Positions 47,742-60,187 are shown, numbered from the stretch's first letter. The stretch: DNA of 64,000 bases from Microstegium vimineum (GCA_022036555.1 CM039139.1:6352924-6416923), one strand, 5' to 3'. Numbers and translations are program-made. The notes: generated from the sequence alone by a model not told the origin.

Positions 47742-48158
47742 GTGAGAACCTGCTGACCTCCCCTCTTTGCTCTTTCATTCCATTTTTTTATCATTAATAG
47801 TTTTATCAATTCAGTTAGTGATCTGAAATCGATTGATTTTACTTTGAGCACTTTGAATCAATATCAAAGTATCAAATTTAGCTACATCTACTAGTGTACT
47901 GTGTTCAACGAGCAAATTTTTTTTTAGCTAGTGTTATTTAGCCCCCCCCCCCCTTTGGTCCGTCTCTGGGTCCGCCACTGCTCTGAGCAATAGTATATTA
48001 AAGTCCAAATATCTTTCCTCCATCAGTTGGTTGAGGATTTCTTTGCTGCGTAGTGGATACTAATTCAAACTCTCCATACATTACTTTTTTTATGGATTCT
48101 GCATATGACAAAGTGCAGTGAGTACAACAGCCCTCATGTAGATATTGTTCCATGCCAG
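47742..48158 (+). other. Probable 5'-UTR intron of APC11
   Basis: Bounded by GTGAGA and CATGCCAG. Contains a C homopolymer at about 47942-47953 followed by TTTGGTCCGTCTCTGGGTCC, likely a transposon remnant. Confidence 0.45.
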
Positions 48159-48166
48159 GTAACATT

Positions 48167-48421
48167 ATGAAGGTCAAGATTCTTCAGTGGCATGCAGTGG
48201 CTTCTTGGACTTGGGATGCACAGGATGAAACATGTGGCATATGCAGGATGGCTTTTGATGGCTGTTGCCCTGACTGTAAGTTCCCTGGTGACGATTGCCC
48301 ACTCATTTGGGGCGCCTGCAACCATGCTTATCATCTTCACTGCATACTGAAGTGGGTCAATTCTCAAACATCCACACCCCTTTGCCCCATGTGCCGTAGA
48401 GAGTGGCAGTTTAAGGGCTAA
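48167..48421 (+). CDS. APC11: Anaphase-promoting complex subunit 11 (APC11)
   Basis: APC11 is the RING-H2 subunit of the anaphase-promoting complex. It binds the ubiquitin-conjugating enzyme and so catalyses ubiquitin transfer to cyclins and securin. The 84-residue frame starts MKVKILQWHAVASWTWDAQD and ends CPMCRREWQFKG, the usual length and sequence of plant APC11. The zinc ligands are visible in order: CGIC (23-26), CCPDC (33-37), the loop with C44, then CNHAYHLHC (51-59) and CPMC (73-76). ATG 48167 was chosen over the in-frame upstream codon at 48152 because MKVKI is the invariant N-terminus and a splice acceptor lies between the two. The coding part has no intron. Confidence 0.97.
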   Translation: MKVKILQWHAVASWTWDAQDETCGICRMAFDGCCPDCKFPGDDCPLIWGACNHAYHLHCILKWVNSQTSTPLCPMCRREWQFKG

Positions 48422-50444
48422 GGTACTACGGGCATCTAGAACTATGTCAGCGCCAAGCGACTCTCAGTTCTCAGAGAAGTCTGTATTGTTTTTCTGGTAT
48501 ATTGTGATGCTTTATTTTAAGTACTTCATATTGTTTTCTGCAAATCATGTTTGTGACTTCCTGTTAATGTGATCCTGTGTATGCTTCTGAGCTTTTGATG
48601 GAACAAATTAGATGATTGCTTTTCTTAGGACCGACTTCCTGATCTTATCCCAAATTGGTTTGTTCTTATTGTTTGCCTTCTGAAGGATTACAAGAAGTCT
48701 AGTGTCAGAGCTAGGCAATTGATTGAATTCTAAATGGGGACTGTTACTGTTATAAGCATCCCACATTACACATTACCGAGCTGTGATTTGGATAGGATGG
48801 ATGGTAATTTAGTTACTCTTGGCCTTTCTAGATAGGCATGTACTTCCCTATGCCTCGTACAGTCTTACTTTGGATCCTTATTAAAATTTGAGTTCTAGTC
48901 ATTACAAGTGCATTTAGATTTCTTATATAAGCCTCCTAACATTTACTCAATAGTACTCAATACTATTTTAGATGCAATTTTAGTGGTTGTATATTTTTCA
49001 AAAACATATACAGATCTTATTTTTCATAACCCAAACTGTTTGTATCTCTGACTCTCTGTATAACTGAAATGAACATATCACGCAAGTCTTGTATGGTGTT
49101 TATCTGGGACATCCAGTCTGGGCCTCGAGTTTCCTAAGGTCCTTCAACCCGAATCTATTTGCTGTAACTGCACTTCACCTTGTTGTCATGTCCCAGTTTG
49201 TTAGTGTGGGCAACTCCTGGCATTTCGTGGCCGCTACTTCTTCGTGCAATGCTAAGCTGAATGCTTGCCAGACCGATGCGTCATACCAGTCATTAGCATT
49301 TAGCAACTATTCGATACTACTATGTTATGCCCTGTTTGAATCCATCTAGCTGCCGAAAATTAGTTAGGGTAGATCTAAATCGATCCAACTAATAGGTAAT
49401 CTGTGCCTAGCTAATAACTATTTCACTAGTTATTCTAACCCATCTAATTTAGATTGTAAATAGACACTTTTGTCCTGCCACCTAATTCTATCCACATGCT
49501 CTATCAATAGCAAATAGAAAAGACGGACACAACTACCAATGCACCCATCTTTTAGCTAGTGGATCCAAACAACACATACAAATCACAATTGGTAACTAGG
49601 TGTTAGCTAGCTAATAGTATTAGCTACGAACTATTAGCTGCTAGTGGATCAAAATCATAGGATGGTCGACAGCAGTGACCTTAATTTAAACTACTAAGGT
49701 TGCCGGTGGCATGTATTATTGCTCCTTTTTTTTTTTAGATCATCCATGATGCAAAGCTCCAAATTCAGTTGAGCCTTAGCACAAAAGCAACCTGGGTTTT
49801 CTGAATGTGCCAACAAGGTGTGTTTGTGAGGAGCAGTTTGGTAGTATGTGCACGACAGCACCCTTTGACTTATATATGTTTTCCAGCTTGTGACTGTTGT
49901 TTTTGGTTGTCAGCCTGGGGAAGTGGGTATACCATGTGGGTGTGTAGCCCCAGGTGGTCAAATATCAGAGGGGCATTAGAAATTTCTTACAGCTTGGTGT
50001 TTATTGTTTGCCTGAAATTTCGTGGGAAGCTTTCTTTGTTTGCTTGTTTTGCCATTATTTGTTATTATGCATGGTCATGCTGGTAAATGTTTTTCTTTTT
50101 GCAATGTTGTCTACAACTTTGCAATTTTAAGCAATGTTTCAAGTGTTGCCAAGTTCAAGCATCCTAACATAACAAGCATCTTGGTTGATTTGAGTAGAGA
50201 GGTGGGACTTCGGCCTCGTGCTGTGCTGTCCAGACCCATCCCTCCCATGCTTTATCTTGTTTCAGGCCATGAGAAGTTTTTTCTTTTTCTTTGGCACAAG
50301 CATGGTCCATCGCCCGTCGATCCGCCTTGGTGGTGTGCTGACCCAAGCATAGGCCGTAGTGATATTCTCAGCTTGCACAGTTTTTATTTCATGATCTGAT
50401 TTGTGTGTTCTAGACGATGTTGTAGATGACAATGTCTAGTTCAC
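48422..50444. other. 3' region of APC11 and intergenic DNA
   Basis: AT-rich, no further gene supported. A decayed MITE occupies about 49327-49660 (left TGCCCTGTTTGAATCCA, right TAGCTGCTAGTGGATC), recognisable by its TAGCTA-rich inverted halves. Confidence 0.45.
49327..49660. mobile_element. Decayed MITE with TAGCTA-rich inverted halves
   Basis: The left end resembles the grass MITE start GCCCTGTTTGGATCC. The right end GCTGCTAGTGGATCAAAA is its mutated complement. Inner segments with AACTAATAGGTAAT and TAGCTAGCTAATAG pair across the centre. No target duplication is clear. Confidence 0.45.
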
Positions 50445-50446
50445 TA

Positions 50447-50593
50447 CTCACTCCGTTCCAAGCTACAAGACATTTTAGTTCTTCTAGATACATAATAGTG
50501 TTTTAACTATGTATCTAGGTATATTATATATCTATAAGTACATAGCAAATTCTAGAAAACCCCAAAATGTCTTCTAATTTAGAATAGAGTGAG
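50447..50593. mobile_element. Short Stowaway MITE (147 bp)
   Basis: The ends CTCACTCCGTTCCAAGCTAC and ATTTAGAATAGAGTGAG are inverted, with TA at 50445-50446 and 50594-50595. The body is a TATCTAG-rich palindrome unlike the longer copies in the window, so it belongs to a different subfamily. Confidence 0.75.
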
Positions 50594-50595
50594 TA

Positions 50596-52237
50596 CCATT
50601 TTTGTCTTTCCGAAACTAAAAATGACCACACATTTCATGTAGGACATATTTCGTGTTTTGCTAAATAAATGAATGTTTTTTACGCTAGACTGAGAAGGCA
50701 AGCACCGAAAGATGCGCACAAATCCTGTGCCGCTAGCCTAAAGCACGGCCTGAGATACGGGTCGTGCCATGTAGACACATGGTACAACGCACTCAACGCT
50801 GCTAGCGGTAAACTGGTAATGCTTGAGAGCAGCACCATTGCGTGTGTTGCGTGTATGATTCCATTTTTTTTTTTTGCCACTTTTTTCTTTCAAATTGTGC
50901 GGCACAAGGAACTACTGTTGTATGATTCATGCTATGCTATGGTGGTACTCCACCGCGGAAATTACGCTGGTTGTTGACCCGGCGGGTCGTCATACGCGGT
51001 TCACATCTTATATATTAAATAAATAAATGAATGAAGAAACCACGGGACGGAGCACGTACTGGTACAGTGGTACTTCCCCCAAATGAACAGCTAGGCAGAG
51101 CTAACCACCAGGACGTGGTTTGAAAAAAACAAACAAACTGCAAATTTGTAGAAACAGAAACCATGGTAAAAGCGATTTGGTAAAATACACGTTTATATTC
51201 CTTAAAAAAAACTTAAGTCACTTTTGTCAGGATCGTGTACTCTATCCATTCTATTAAAAAAAATTGTGCACAATTCATTTTTTATGGCTTAATTAATAAA
51301 CCTCAAGTTTAACCAAATCTATATAAACATATTAGTATTTGTAATATTGACTAAATATCATTAGATTAATCATTTTTTATAGTATTACGGTAAGTCAATT
51401 TCGATATGGATAGGCTAATATCTGTTAACTATAGCCAAAATTAAAATTGATTTATAGTAATACAAAACGTAAAATGTATATGTTTTTTTTACTGAGGCAG
51501 TGAGTGATCTCACGCCATAATATTCCTCAGCGAAGCCGTGAGACGAAAATAAATAAATAAATAAATCTATTGATCCGGTACATTGCAGCTCAGAAGTCAG
51601 AACTGGCTGGAAACGAAATACTGCAACAGGTAGCGCGAAGCAGCCCGGTATGTGTAATCGGGTACAGGCAACACGCTGCCGAGTTTGCGTGCAGCCCGGG
51701 AGCTAGGGCGCGGTGAAACGCAACAAAACGAGGGATGGACCCGTCTCCCCGGCCCCGGCCCTGGGCAGGGCAAAACCGTGTGGGGAAAACGAAAACAACT
51801 GCGAGCTCAGGGAAAACCCAGGAACTCGCTCACCTCATTTGAGGGCCGACCAAGGCAGGCCACGACAGCCCTTAGTCCCGCCCATCAAGCAGAGGAGAAT
51901 CCCGATTTCCCGAAGCCCCCTCTCTTCATCAGCGCCCCCCCCCCCCCCCCCCCCCCCCCCCCTGCTACTAGGCCTGTCTACCCAGCCGGCCAATCACGCA
52001 GATCCCGAAAGTGTGAGCCGGCGCCGGGCGGGTGTACCAGTGCCACTGCCAGCCATGACGACCTTCGTCCTGGCGACTGGGCCCCACACGCCACGCCCGC
52101 CCCAGTCTCCCCAATCATGTGCTGTCTCTGCCTCCAGCTTCGGGCGGGCGGGGGGGCAGCTGCTAAACGCGTTCGCTTCCTCCCCCGCGCCAGCGCCGCT
52201 GCAAACAGGAGCGCGCAAGCAACGTCCCGCCAGCTCC
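50596..52237. other. Intergenic DNA and upstream region of the DUF761 gene
   Basis: AT-rich to 51500 without a gene, then increasingly GC-rich. Two overlapping plus frames (51685-52314 and 51713-52396) run through a C homopolymer (51935-51962) and are low-complexity, so they are not called. Confidence 0.45.
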
Positions 52238-52245
52238 TATTTATA
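52238..52245 (+). promoter_or_regulatory. TATA box of the DUF761 gene
   Basis: TATTTATA stands in a GC-rich context about 140 bases before the ATG. A pyrimidine-rich stretch follows about 30 bases downstream, a typical plant transcript start. Confidence 0.6.
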
Positions 52246-52383
52246 CTCTTCCTCTCCCTGCCCCACCCCAACTCATCTCATTCTCATCTCGGCATCTCAC
52301 CGACGTTCACCTGAGCAAAGCAGAGCAGAGCAGCGATCAGGCCAGCGGCATATATTTTCCATTCGACGCACCGCAAATCCACA

Positions 52384-52971
52384 ATGGCGGCGATGAAGAA
52401 GCCGTCGTTCGGGACGCGGGCGTGGCGGCTGCTGCGGCTGGCGGTGCTGTGGGCGCGGAAGGGCGGCGAGGCGCACAGCCTGCGCCTCCTTCGCACGCTC
52501 CGGCGCGGCGCGCGCGGCGACCGGCGGCTCCGCTGCGGCGAGCGCGAGTACTCCATCGACGAGACGCCGGCGTTCCGGTTCCGCGCCCAGTCCGCGCGCG
52601 TGCTCCGCCTCATCCCCTGCATCGCGCCGGCCACCCCGGGCCTCTACGGCGGCGACGACGACGACCGCTACTTCTTCGCCGCCGCCGCCGCACGGGAGAT
52701 GGACGAGGAGGGCGCCGCCGGCAGGTACTGCTGCTACGGCGACGACGACCAACGGAGCGCGCGCGACGTCGAGGAGGAGGGTGACGAGCAGCTGCTGGAG
52801 CGTGTGGTGGCGGAGGCCTGCCGCGCCAGCTCGGCAGGGTCGGTGGCAGGGGACGCCGGGGTGGACGTCAAGGCGGACGAGTTCATCGCTAGGTTCTACG
52901 CGCAGATGAAGCTGCAGCGCCAGATCTCGTGGCTGCAGTACAACGAGATGATGGAGAGGAGCGTCAGCTAG
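52384..52971 (+). CDS. DUF761 (cotton-fibre-expressed type) protein
   Basis: A single-exon frame of 195 residues. The N-terminus MKKPSFGTRAWRLLRLAVLW has the amphipathic helix usual in this family (RAWRLLRLAVLWARKGG). The C-terminal ~30 residues carry the DUF761 signature VDVKADEFIARFYAQMKLQR followed by SWLQYNEM. The middle is variable, acidic and alanine-rich (residues ~80-160). Function is unknown; family members are plant-specific and often stress- or development-responsive. The start at 52384 is the first ATG of the frame after the TATA box at 52238. A (TTCC)n repeat follows the stop. Confidence 0.88.
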   Translation: MAAMKKPSFGTRAWRLLRLAVLWARKGGEAHSLRLLRTLRRGARGDRRLRCGEREYSIDETPAFRFRAQSARVLRLIPCIAPATPGLYGGDDDDRYFFAAAAAREMDEEGAAGRYCCYGDDDQRSARDVEEEGDEQLLERVVAEACRASSAGSVAGDAGVDVKADEFIARFYAQMKLQRQISWLQYNEMMERSVS

Positions 52972-55900
52972 ATTCACCCTTCCTTCCTTCCTTCCTTCAT
53001 CCTTGATTTCGTTACCACTAGTAGCAGCGGTTGAGCTTGAGCTCTGGTTCGTCCATAGATTCGCGTACATGTACATTTTCTTTTCTTGCTCTGTCTCTCA
53101 AATTACTACTACATATACATAGTAATACAAATTCTTTTCTTGAATCCGTGTCTGAATTCGTTGATTTGATTGTTAGATGCACGTTTGTTTATGCATTTTA
53201 GTTAATGCTACTGTATATGATTAGGCTGCCACTAGATTGATCACTGATTGATTTTAGGTTGCTGGCTTTCTGGTTGTATACAGGTGTTCGCTTTTCACAT
53301 ACTGCCTGAATGATGTGTTGTCCTCTGATAGTACTTCCAGTCCCAGTTTTGTTCGTTAGTGTTCATAGTTAAATACAAGACGAACCATGACGACGGACTG
53401 TACTAATTGAATAGTGTTCTGTGGAAGGGAATGATCTGAAATGAGGTAGAAGTAGTTGAAGCGAACACAGTGTCATGTTTTGAAGAAGATATGGGACGGT
53501 CCGATATCAGACGTGTTTTTGCTCCGGAGACAGTAGAATAGTCATCTTCTCTGGAGAATATTCTTGATAGATGCAGCGCTCTTAACGCAACCCGCATGTC
53601 CGCCCCGCAAACTATGGCTTCGTGGGTGTTGTGGCCTAGCCACCAATTTCTTGGTGGCCCAACGTGAATACGTGATTGAACCCGCCAAATCCAGTGGCCA
53701 AAAGAGGGAGATCGCAGGGACCCGCAGCGATTGCAACTCTCGATTCCTGGTTTTGGTGGTTTACCTCTATATAATAGAAATTTTCTTATTTCAAGCCATA
53801 CTAACTTCAAGATAACAGTGGATACAGGTGACGGAGAGGATCAATTAGAATATATAATTACAACTTGTCTGCTAGACTGCTATCTTGTGATGCCTGCACT
53901 CTATAAAACAGACTAGATTCCATTTCGACTGTAAGCGAATTTGCAACCTTTTGTTGTAAGTGGTACAAAGATGTACTCTGTAATCGATATTTTCTCTAGA
54001 CTGCTAAGCCAATTTATCCTTAGTTCTATTTTAATATATTAGCTGATTATTGAGACGTACAAGTTACGTGCGTATATGCTTGCTTGTGGACGTTAGCGGG
54101 GATAAAACGTTTGTCCGCCAATCCACTAGCCGTTAGCGGCTACAATCTTGCAGGTTGCAGACTTTCGCATAGCCCACTTTATAGATTGGTGGTCAGCTTA
54201 GTGACTGGTGGACGATCCACAACCCGCCCTACCTGCAATCTGAGTTGAAGTGATCCCGCATGAGCAAGCAGCAAGCCTGAAGCAAGACATGATGCGACGC
54301 AAAAACCTACAAAGGCCTTTTTGCCTCGCAGATATGCAACAACGGTAGAGCCTGGGCAATGGGCATGTGTTTGATTTCATGTATGTGGCCGGCCAGAGTA
54401 ACGTGGTGAGGTTACCTCCAACCATACTCATTGCCATTTCATCAAACACATGCAGGTCTGGCCAGCGGCGCGCGCACCTCCAACAGCAGCTCGTGCTCCT
54501 ACGTGTACATCTCGCCCAGTCGCACGGGCATCCCCTCACCACCGCCATTGGAGACTGCCACGGCTGCTGCTGCTAGGTGTCGGAGAGCAGCACGATAGTA
54601 GCCATCGGGTTGCGGTCGCGTCCTCCTTCTCATGGCCATCCTCGTCGGCCTCGTTGGTGCTTGCGCGTCGTCGTGGAAGGAACAGTGGAAGCGGAGAGAT
54701 GCGAGGAAGGGCGCCTTTTGCCACGACGAGGCGCATACGTGTCAGAACAGGACGGCCCTCGGCGTCCGGCGATCTAGCAGTCGGTGGTGTGCACGTCCTC
54801 GGCAAGCATGGCGAGGGCAATGGCCATGGAGAAGACTCGCATGCGAGCTCCCTCCGTCGCGGCCATGGATGAAGAAGACTTAGAGAGGATGAAATCGGAG
54901 ATGCGCCGACACCAACGGAGGATGAAGGGAGTGGTTAGCGGTGGGTGAAAGACACTGAGCCGGGAGGTGACTCGAGGCATCGCGCGAGCGTCAAAGCCAG
55001 CCAGGTTGCCAAGAAGCGGACCTTGATTGCGTTTTTTGGAACTAGGAGAGAGAGAGAGAGAGAGAGCGTATTTTGCATCCGGTGAGACAGGCTCGATAGT
55101 TAGCCCAATAAATTAAACATGAGGTCTTGCAACCCACGGGCATGGCCAGGCCCACGGGGCACGTATCAAAAACGCCCTATGAGACCACAGATCCACGTGG
55201 GCCGGATGCTGCATTGCTGCTGTTATTTTTCAACGCGTTTGGTTTTACGTAACACACCAATGCTGAGTTGTGGGCCCTTCGCCGAATCCACCCCGTCACT
55301 CACCGAGTAACCCCGTCCGCCGTCCCCGCACAAGTTCATCACCGAGTCATTTCAGTGGCAAAGCAAAAAAATAAAAAATAAAAAGAAAGAAAGAAAAGGT
55401 CATACGATTCTCTTTATCTAATTAAAGAGACTTATTTAGAAAAGTTCAATAATTTTTCTTCATACAGATTTGTGAACCATTCTAACATTAAATGGTTCTG
55501 AGGTTCAATCCTGGATAACCAAACATAACTTAATGTTTTTTTAATAAGAAGTCCAACAACTACCTGGATGGTCAAGTTGTGGCTCCCCCACCGGCCACCG
55601 CTTTGAAAATATCGAATGACTTCATATTCAAATTTATACAATATTTTTCTCTCATAATAAAACAATATTAGTACGAGCAAGGCCAAACATTGCACATCAT
55701 CTGATTTTCGCTCTTTAAACCAAACACACTGTTTATGAAGAGGAAAAGTTTAACAAGTTCATTTTTACTATATTGAACAACTTAATGCAATTGTGCAATA
55801 CGCCAAAGTCTACTAGCTTAGACTGACGGCATGCGGTATGTTAAACGACATTGGTGAAGACAAAAGCCCGCAGTGGAAACGCTATCCCTCCATGCTATGC

Positions 55901-56239
55901 AACCGCACACGCTATTTCTGGAGGAGTTTCAACGGCTCACGGACGACCGGTCTCGCGGGGCTCGCATCTTTGGGTTACGTGCACAACTATTTAAACTAAC
56001 TAAAAATGTTATAATTCACAGACAAAAAACCAAATTAAATTACGTTTACACTATTAATTTTTTTTCAATAAATCTTTCAAAACAAGATCTCACATGGATA
56101 TATTTAGATAAAGTGATAAGTGAGTCTTACTGTTGATAGTTGGTATAGATTACGAGATATAGAGGATAATGTGTGCGAAAGAAAGATGTATAGAGTAAAC
56201 AATCTTGATGAGTAGGACAGATAGTGGATGAATTTAGAG
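52972..56239. other. Intergenic DNA, no supported gene
   Basis: 54200-54900 is GC-rich with overlapping frames on both strands and no recognisable domain. It contains a short inverted pair (CATGTGTTTGAT near 54363, ATCAAACACATG near 54442). A GA microsatellite lies near 55049-55066. The rest is AT-rich. Confidence 0.4.
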
Positions 56240-56400
56240 GACGATAAGGGCACTCACAATGCAGACTCTATAGTAGTTTCTATAGATATTAATTGCACTG
56301 CCACGTAGACAATTTGCTATTGTGGCAAGTGATTTAATGAGAAGAGAGAGTACAAATCTAAGAAACCAAATATAGGACAGGTAGAAAATATAAGGTTGGG
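56240..56400. mobile_element. Partial MITE (ACTCACAATGCAGACTC type)
   Basis: GGCACTCACAATGCAGACTCTATAG and the following CCACGTAGACAATTTGCTAT ... TGTGGCAAGTGATTTAATGA segments resemble a common grass MITE. The right end is not found before the GC-rich DNA at 56400. Confidence 0.45.
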
Positions 56401-56522
56401 GCCTCGCGTCGCCCTTGCGCGGATGACTCGGGCGAAACCCTAGCCGCTGCCGCCACTCTCCCCCATCCCTTTTCTCCACCTCGTCGCCGCCCGGAGCACG
56501 CCACCTGGATGGAGGCCAGGGC

Positions 56523-56622
56523 NNNNNNNNNNNNNNNNNNNNNNNNNNNNNNNNNNNNNNNNNNNNNNNNNNNNNNNNNNNNNNNNNNNNNNNNNNNNNN
56601 NNNNNNNNNNNNNNNNNNNNNN
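56523..56622. other. Assembly gap (100 N)
   Basis: Exactly 100 N, the conventional size for a gap of unknown length. The upstream DNA (56400-56522) is GC-rich first-exon-like sequence including GAAACCCTAG. The downstream DNA is intronic, leading to exons of the Utp12-domain gene. The gap may hide the 5' exons of that gene or join unrelated contigs. Confidence 0.95.
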
Positions 56623-56709
56623 TACATGTATGGTTGATTTATTTATTTATTGGTGTGTGGCTGTCTATTAAACGTTTCCATAACTATGTTTACTCATTTG
56701 TTTGTTTAG

Positions 56710-59700
56710 TTCCTGTGCAAAGAATCGAAGCTGACAGCATATGCATCGAGGATATGATGAGGGAGTGCGGCATCACAGACACTAGAGTAGATGAGAGCAT
56801 GAAGGGCCATCCTGGCATTCGCTCTGATATTTTGTCGGATCTGTTTGCTGATGGCAGCATAAAATCTGATGCTAATTTACCCAGTAAGAAGGTTTGTGGA
56901 ATTGAATTTCATTTCCATATTCAATCATATAATCTATTTGCATGTCTATTGTACACTAATCATGATGCTCTGTTCTTTCGACAGATTCGAGGTCATCTAA
57001 GATCATTGAAACCTGGAGATGCCTGTAAACTTCTTGAGAATTTAGTATCTGCATGGAAAACAAGGTTCTCAAATCTCAAGACTCAATTTACATGTCTGTT
57101 CTCCAGAGCTTTCTCATGCATCGTGTAATTATGTATTTTGCCTGGTTTGTTGATATCTCCACAGATCTGGTAGCACAGAAGTTGTATTGCGCTGGATATA
57201 CTGCCTATTAGTCATTCATGGCCGTTTTATCCCCTCTGAGAAATCGACAAAAGTAATTAGCAACCTGGAGCAGGTATAGTTTCTCACACCTGTACTAGCT
57301 GTGTACTGCATATGTTATTTTTTCTTTTGCCGCTCTTTCATGCTTTTCAACTATTGCTGTTACTATATTATTGGTTATTTGATGGAAATTAGAATACAGT
57401 AGAATACTGCTCACTAACTCTAAGACCATTGCAAGTAGGGTAGATTGGCCACTACGTCTTGACAACTAATGAAAACACTAGTCCATAATAGGATTGAGGC
57501 ATTAGTGACTGAATTTTAGGTCCAATTATTTATATAAGACAGTGGAATGATGTGGCTTGCTAATTTTGAAAGCCTTCTGGTGTAAGTATTCATCAACAAC
57601 ATTGCTCAGCAATACCTAAAGATTGTTGAATGCCTGACTAATGACAATACTTAGGGTGTGTTTGTGACCGCTTAAAATCGGAATCGAGATGAAAAGAATC
57701 GAAAATCCCATCCAAACACCTTCGATTATTCTAGATTCTCACATAAGCCTGAGGTAGAAAGAATCAGAAATGAACTAGCCCAGGCGTTCTCTGTACCGCG
57801 AGCCAAGGGTTGCGTTTTCCCCACCGCGGCCTGTTTTCCACCCGCTGCCCCTCCGCTCAAGAGTCCGCGCTCACGTCCGCGTCCTCAGCTCGCGACTCTC
57901 CGCGCTAGGGTTTGCGCCGGCGCCGCCCCCGCCGACGCCTCGGGTCGTGTCCCTCCATGTACGCTCGCCGGCGCTCCTCGTCATCATCGGCGCTCCCGCT
58001 CCCTGTTCGCTCAGTAGCTAGCTAGCCCTCTCGCCATCTTCTCCGGACTGCTGATCGCATATGTCCGTTCGGTGAAGGCCGGCTCCGTTCGTGATCCCTG
58101 TGCATCTGGCGCCGCGCCTCCTGCCGCCCTCCCGGCGCGTGAGGGCGAGTATGCCGCTTCAATCGCCGGCCGAAAGCTGTTCCCTGCGGGTTTTTTTTCC
58201 GATCTGCTTTGCTCCGTGTGTGGAACGAGCAAAGACAGATATTATCTTGCCGTTTTTCTGTACAAAATTAATTCCAAAAATACACTTGGAAATACATGTA
58301 CGCCCCTCAAACAGCAACAAATAAAAGCCGTTCATCACATGCTCCGTGGTCAAGATTACATCCATCCATACACTGCGAACATGTGAACCTACAGTGAATT
58401 GCAATGCATTTGTACATTTTTTTATACATATGTCCAGACTTTTGTGAATTTTATGTTATTGACATATTAATTTTTAGGACCCAAGTACCATGATTTTTTC
58501 AGCTTGTATTTAGTAGTAAACTAATAAGGTGTCGTCAACCTCAAGGGTATACATGTCATTTTACATGCAGGACAGACAATCTATGGGTAATAATCAGGAT
58601 TGACAAACACCCTCGATTATATTTACGCAGCAGATTTTTTTTAACGCAACTTATCAGAAAATCTTGATCAGATTAAAATTGATTTTGAGATAAGCGTTCC
58701 CAAACAGGGCCTTATACTTGTATTGGCCACTACATCTTCTCAGGTCAAGTGGCAACAAATGCTAGCCTTTTGTGTTCAGGTTCACTCACCTATAGAATTT
58801 GTGAACCCACGATCTAAACCATCTGATTGGTGTGGAGAGGCGCTCTGTTTGTCAGACCTTCATCATAAGATGCTAATGTTTTTGTTTTTCATAATCTTGT
58901 GATGATATGCCTTGATTCCTCCCTATAGTAATTGGATGGTGTGGAGGGCAAGCTCACCTGTCTGAAGAAGGTTTCTCACTCTAGAGGTTTCTTGACAGCT
59001 CAAATAATGATATTGTTTGAACCTTTATAACAGATTGCAATACAATGTCTGCACAATGTTGTGCAAAATAAACATACAAAGATAAGACGAACAATCTTTA
59101 TGTACAGAGAGATAGATATTTGACACATCATGCTATGTAATACTCTGAGTCCCAAATAAATCAACTTCTAGAGTTATCCAAGTCAAACAATCTTAAGTTA
59201 CTACTCCCTCCGTTTTGCTATGTTTGTCCATGGCATCATGTGAATATGTAATTATGGCCCACAACATTTGTTCATTGAGGCTACCAGGAGAGTAGTTATT
59301 GCAATATTTCCTTCATACCCCTAATTAAATGCTTTGAAATAAGAGAGGTGGTTGTGATGTTTTTGAACTCAAACTTATTCTGTTAGCTCGCATGATGTGC
59401 TGTGGACAAACTTTGTGAGACAGTAATAAAATGTGGCTGGCTAATAGATTTGGTGAGAAACACCACAGTATTGTGTCACATTATGGCATCCTCTGGAAAA
59501 CGAGAATTTCGTAGTATATGGTGCTATTTGACTTGTTTCCCATTAATCGTAATAATGTCATGAAACATTATGTGTTCGCTTTATCCTTTTGTTTTGGTTC
59601 CACCACTTAATTACACAATGCTGCACAAGTTTTGATATTGCTGAATTTGGGAGGTTTAGTTGAACTGAATTTGCCAAAAATATGACCTAAGATAGTAAGA

Positions 59701-60187
59701 TTGATACCTATTGGCAGGCTGAGACAAACCTGACACCAGCCCCATCCTAGTCAACACAGCTAATTCTTTTGTAAACAGTGCTTGGCAAGTTGTGGCCTAC
59801 AAGGCATTCGCAGATGTGTGATATTCCTTCATTTGCAGATGTGTGCCGAAAGATATGCGGCTACTGAAGATTTGCTGAAGCTTTCTGGTCGGCTTCGGTT
59901 AATAATGGCTCAGGTTTTCATCCATACCCAACACTGAATCATTCAAAGATAATGCATAAATTCTAATGTTTCGGTTAATGACTAAACTAATGATCATGTG
60001 TTAATTTGGATTCCATCAGGTCGACAAGGCTGCTAGTAACATGTCTGAGCCGACATCAGAGGAGATGCAGGATGGTGCCTTTGAGTCTGATGACGAGGAA
60101 GATGAAGATGTTGATGAAACAGTGTTTGGTCAAGATTCAGATTCGTTACAAAATAGCGATGATGATGATGATGATGATGCTAAGTAG
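56710..60187 (+). CDS. Utp12-domain (WDR43/UTP5-like) protein, 3' exons only
   Basis: Five exons are readable: 56710-56891, 56985-57064, 57165-57273, 59839-59913 and 60020-60187. All have GT-AG borders and compatible phases. The joined text contains GHLRSLKPGDACKLLENLVS, VLRWIYCLLVIHGRFIPS and RYAATEDLLKLSGRLRLIMA. This is the pattern of a Utp12 domain, the C-terminal module of WD-repeat proteins of the small-subunit processome that builds 18S rRNA in the nucleolus. The tail is acidic (FESDDEEDEDVDE, then seven Asp) and ends DAK. The N-terminal WD40 part expected for WDR43/UTP5 is not in the window, and the 100-N gap precedes the first visible exon. The long fourth intron carries a transposon. 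Confidence 0.7.
57274..59838 (+). other. Long intron of the Utp12-domain gene
   Basis: 2,565 bp between GTATAG and TTTGCAG. 57654-58711 is the TIR element. The rest (58715-59838) is AT-rich, with a possible Stowaway edge CTCCCTCCGTTTTGCTATG at about 59204 whose second end I could not find. Confidence 0.65.
57654..58711. mobile_element. TIR element (TTA duplication) carrying GC-rich DNA
   Basis: The left end GGGTGTGTTTGTGACCGCTT pairs imperfectly with the right end (inverted GGCCCTGTTTGGGAACGCTT). TTA lies at 57651-57653 and 58712-58714, suggesting a PIF/Harbinger-like insertion in the intron of the Utp12-domain gene. Inside, about 57785-58200 is sharply GC-rich with CTAGGGTTTGCGCCGGCGCC and a frame from 58072, looking like a captured promoter and first exon of another gene. 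No transposase is present. Confidence 0.6.

Noticed and set aside
51685..52396. Two plus frames of over 200 codons upstream of the DUF761 gene
   Set aside because: Proline-rich text created by a C homopolymer, in the promoter region of a recognised gene with a TATA box downstream.
52297..53076. 259-codon minus frame
   Set aside because: Antisense of the DUF761 coding exon, with valine/arginine-rich shadow composition.
56358..56627. Minus-strand frame containing a run of X
   Set aside because: Crosses the 100-N gap and is an artefact.
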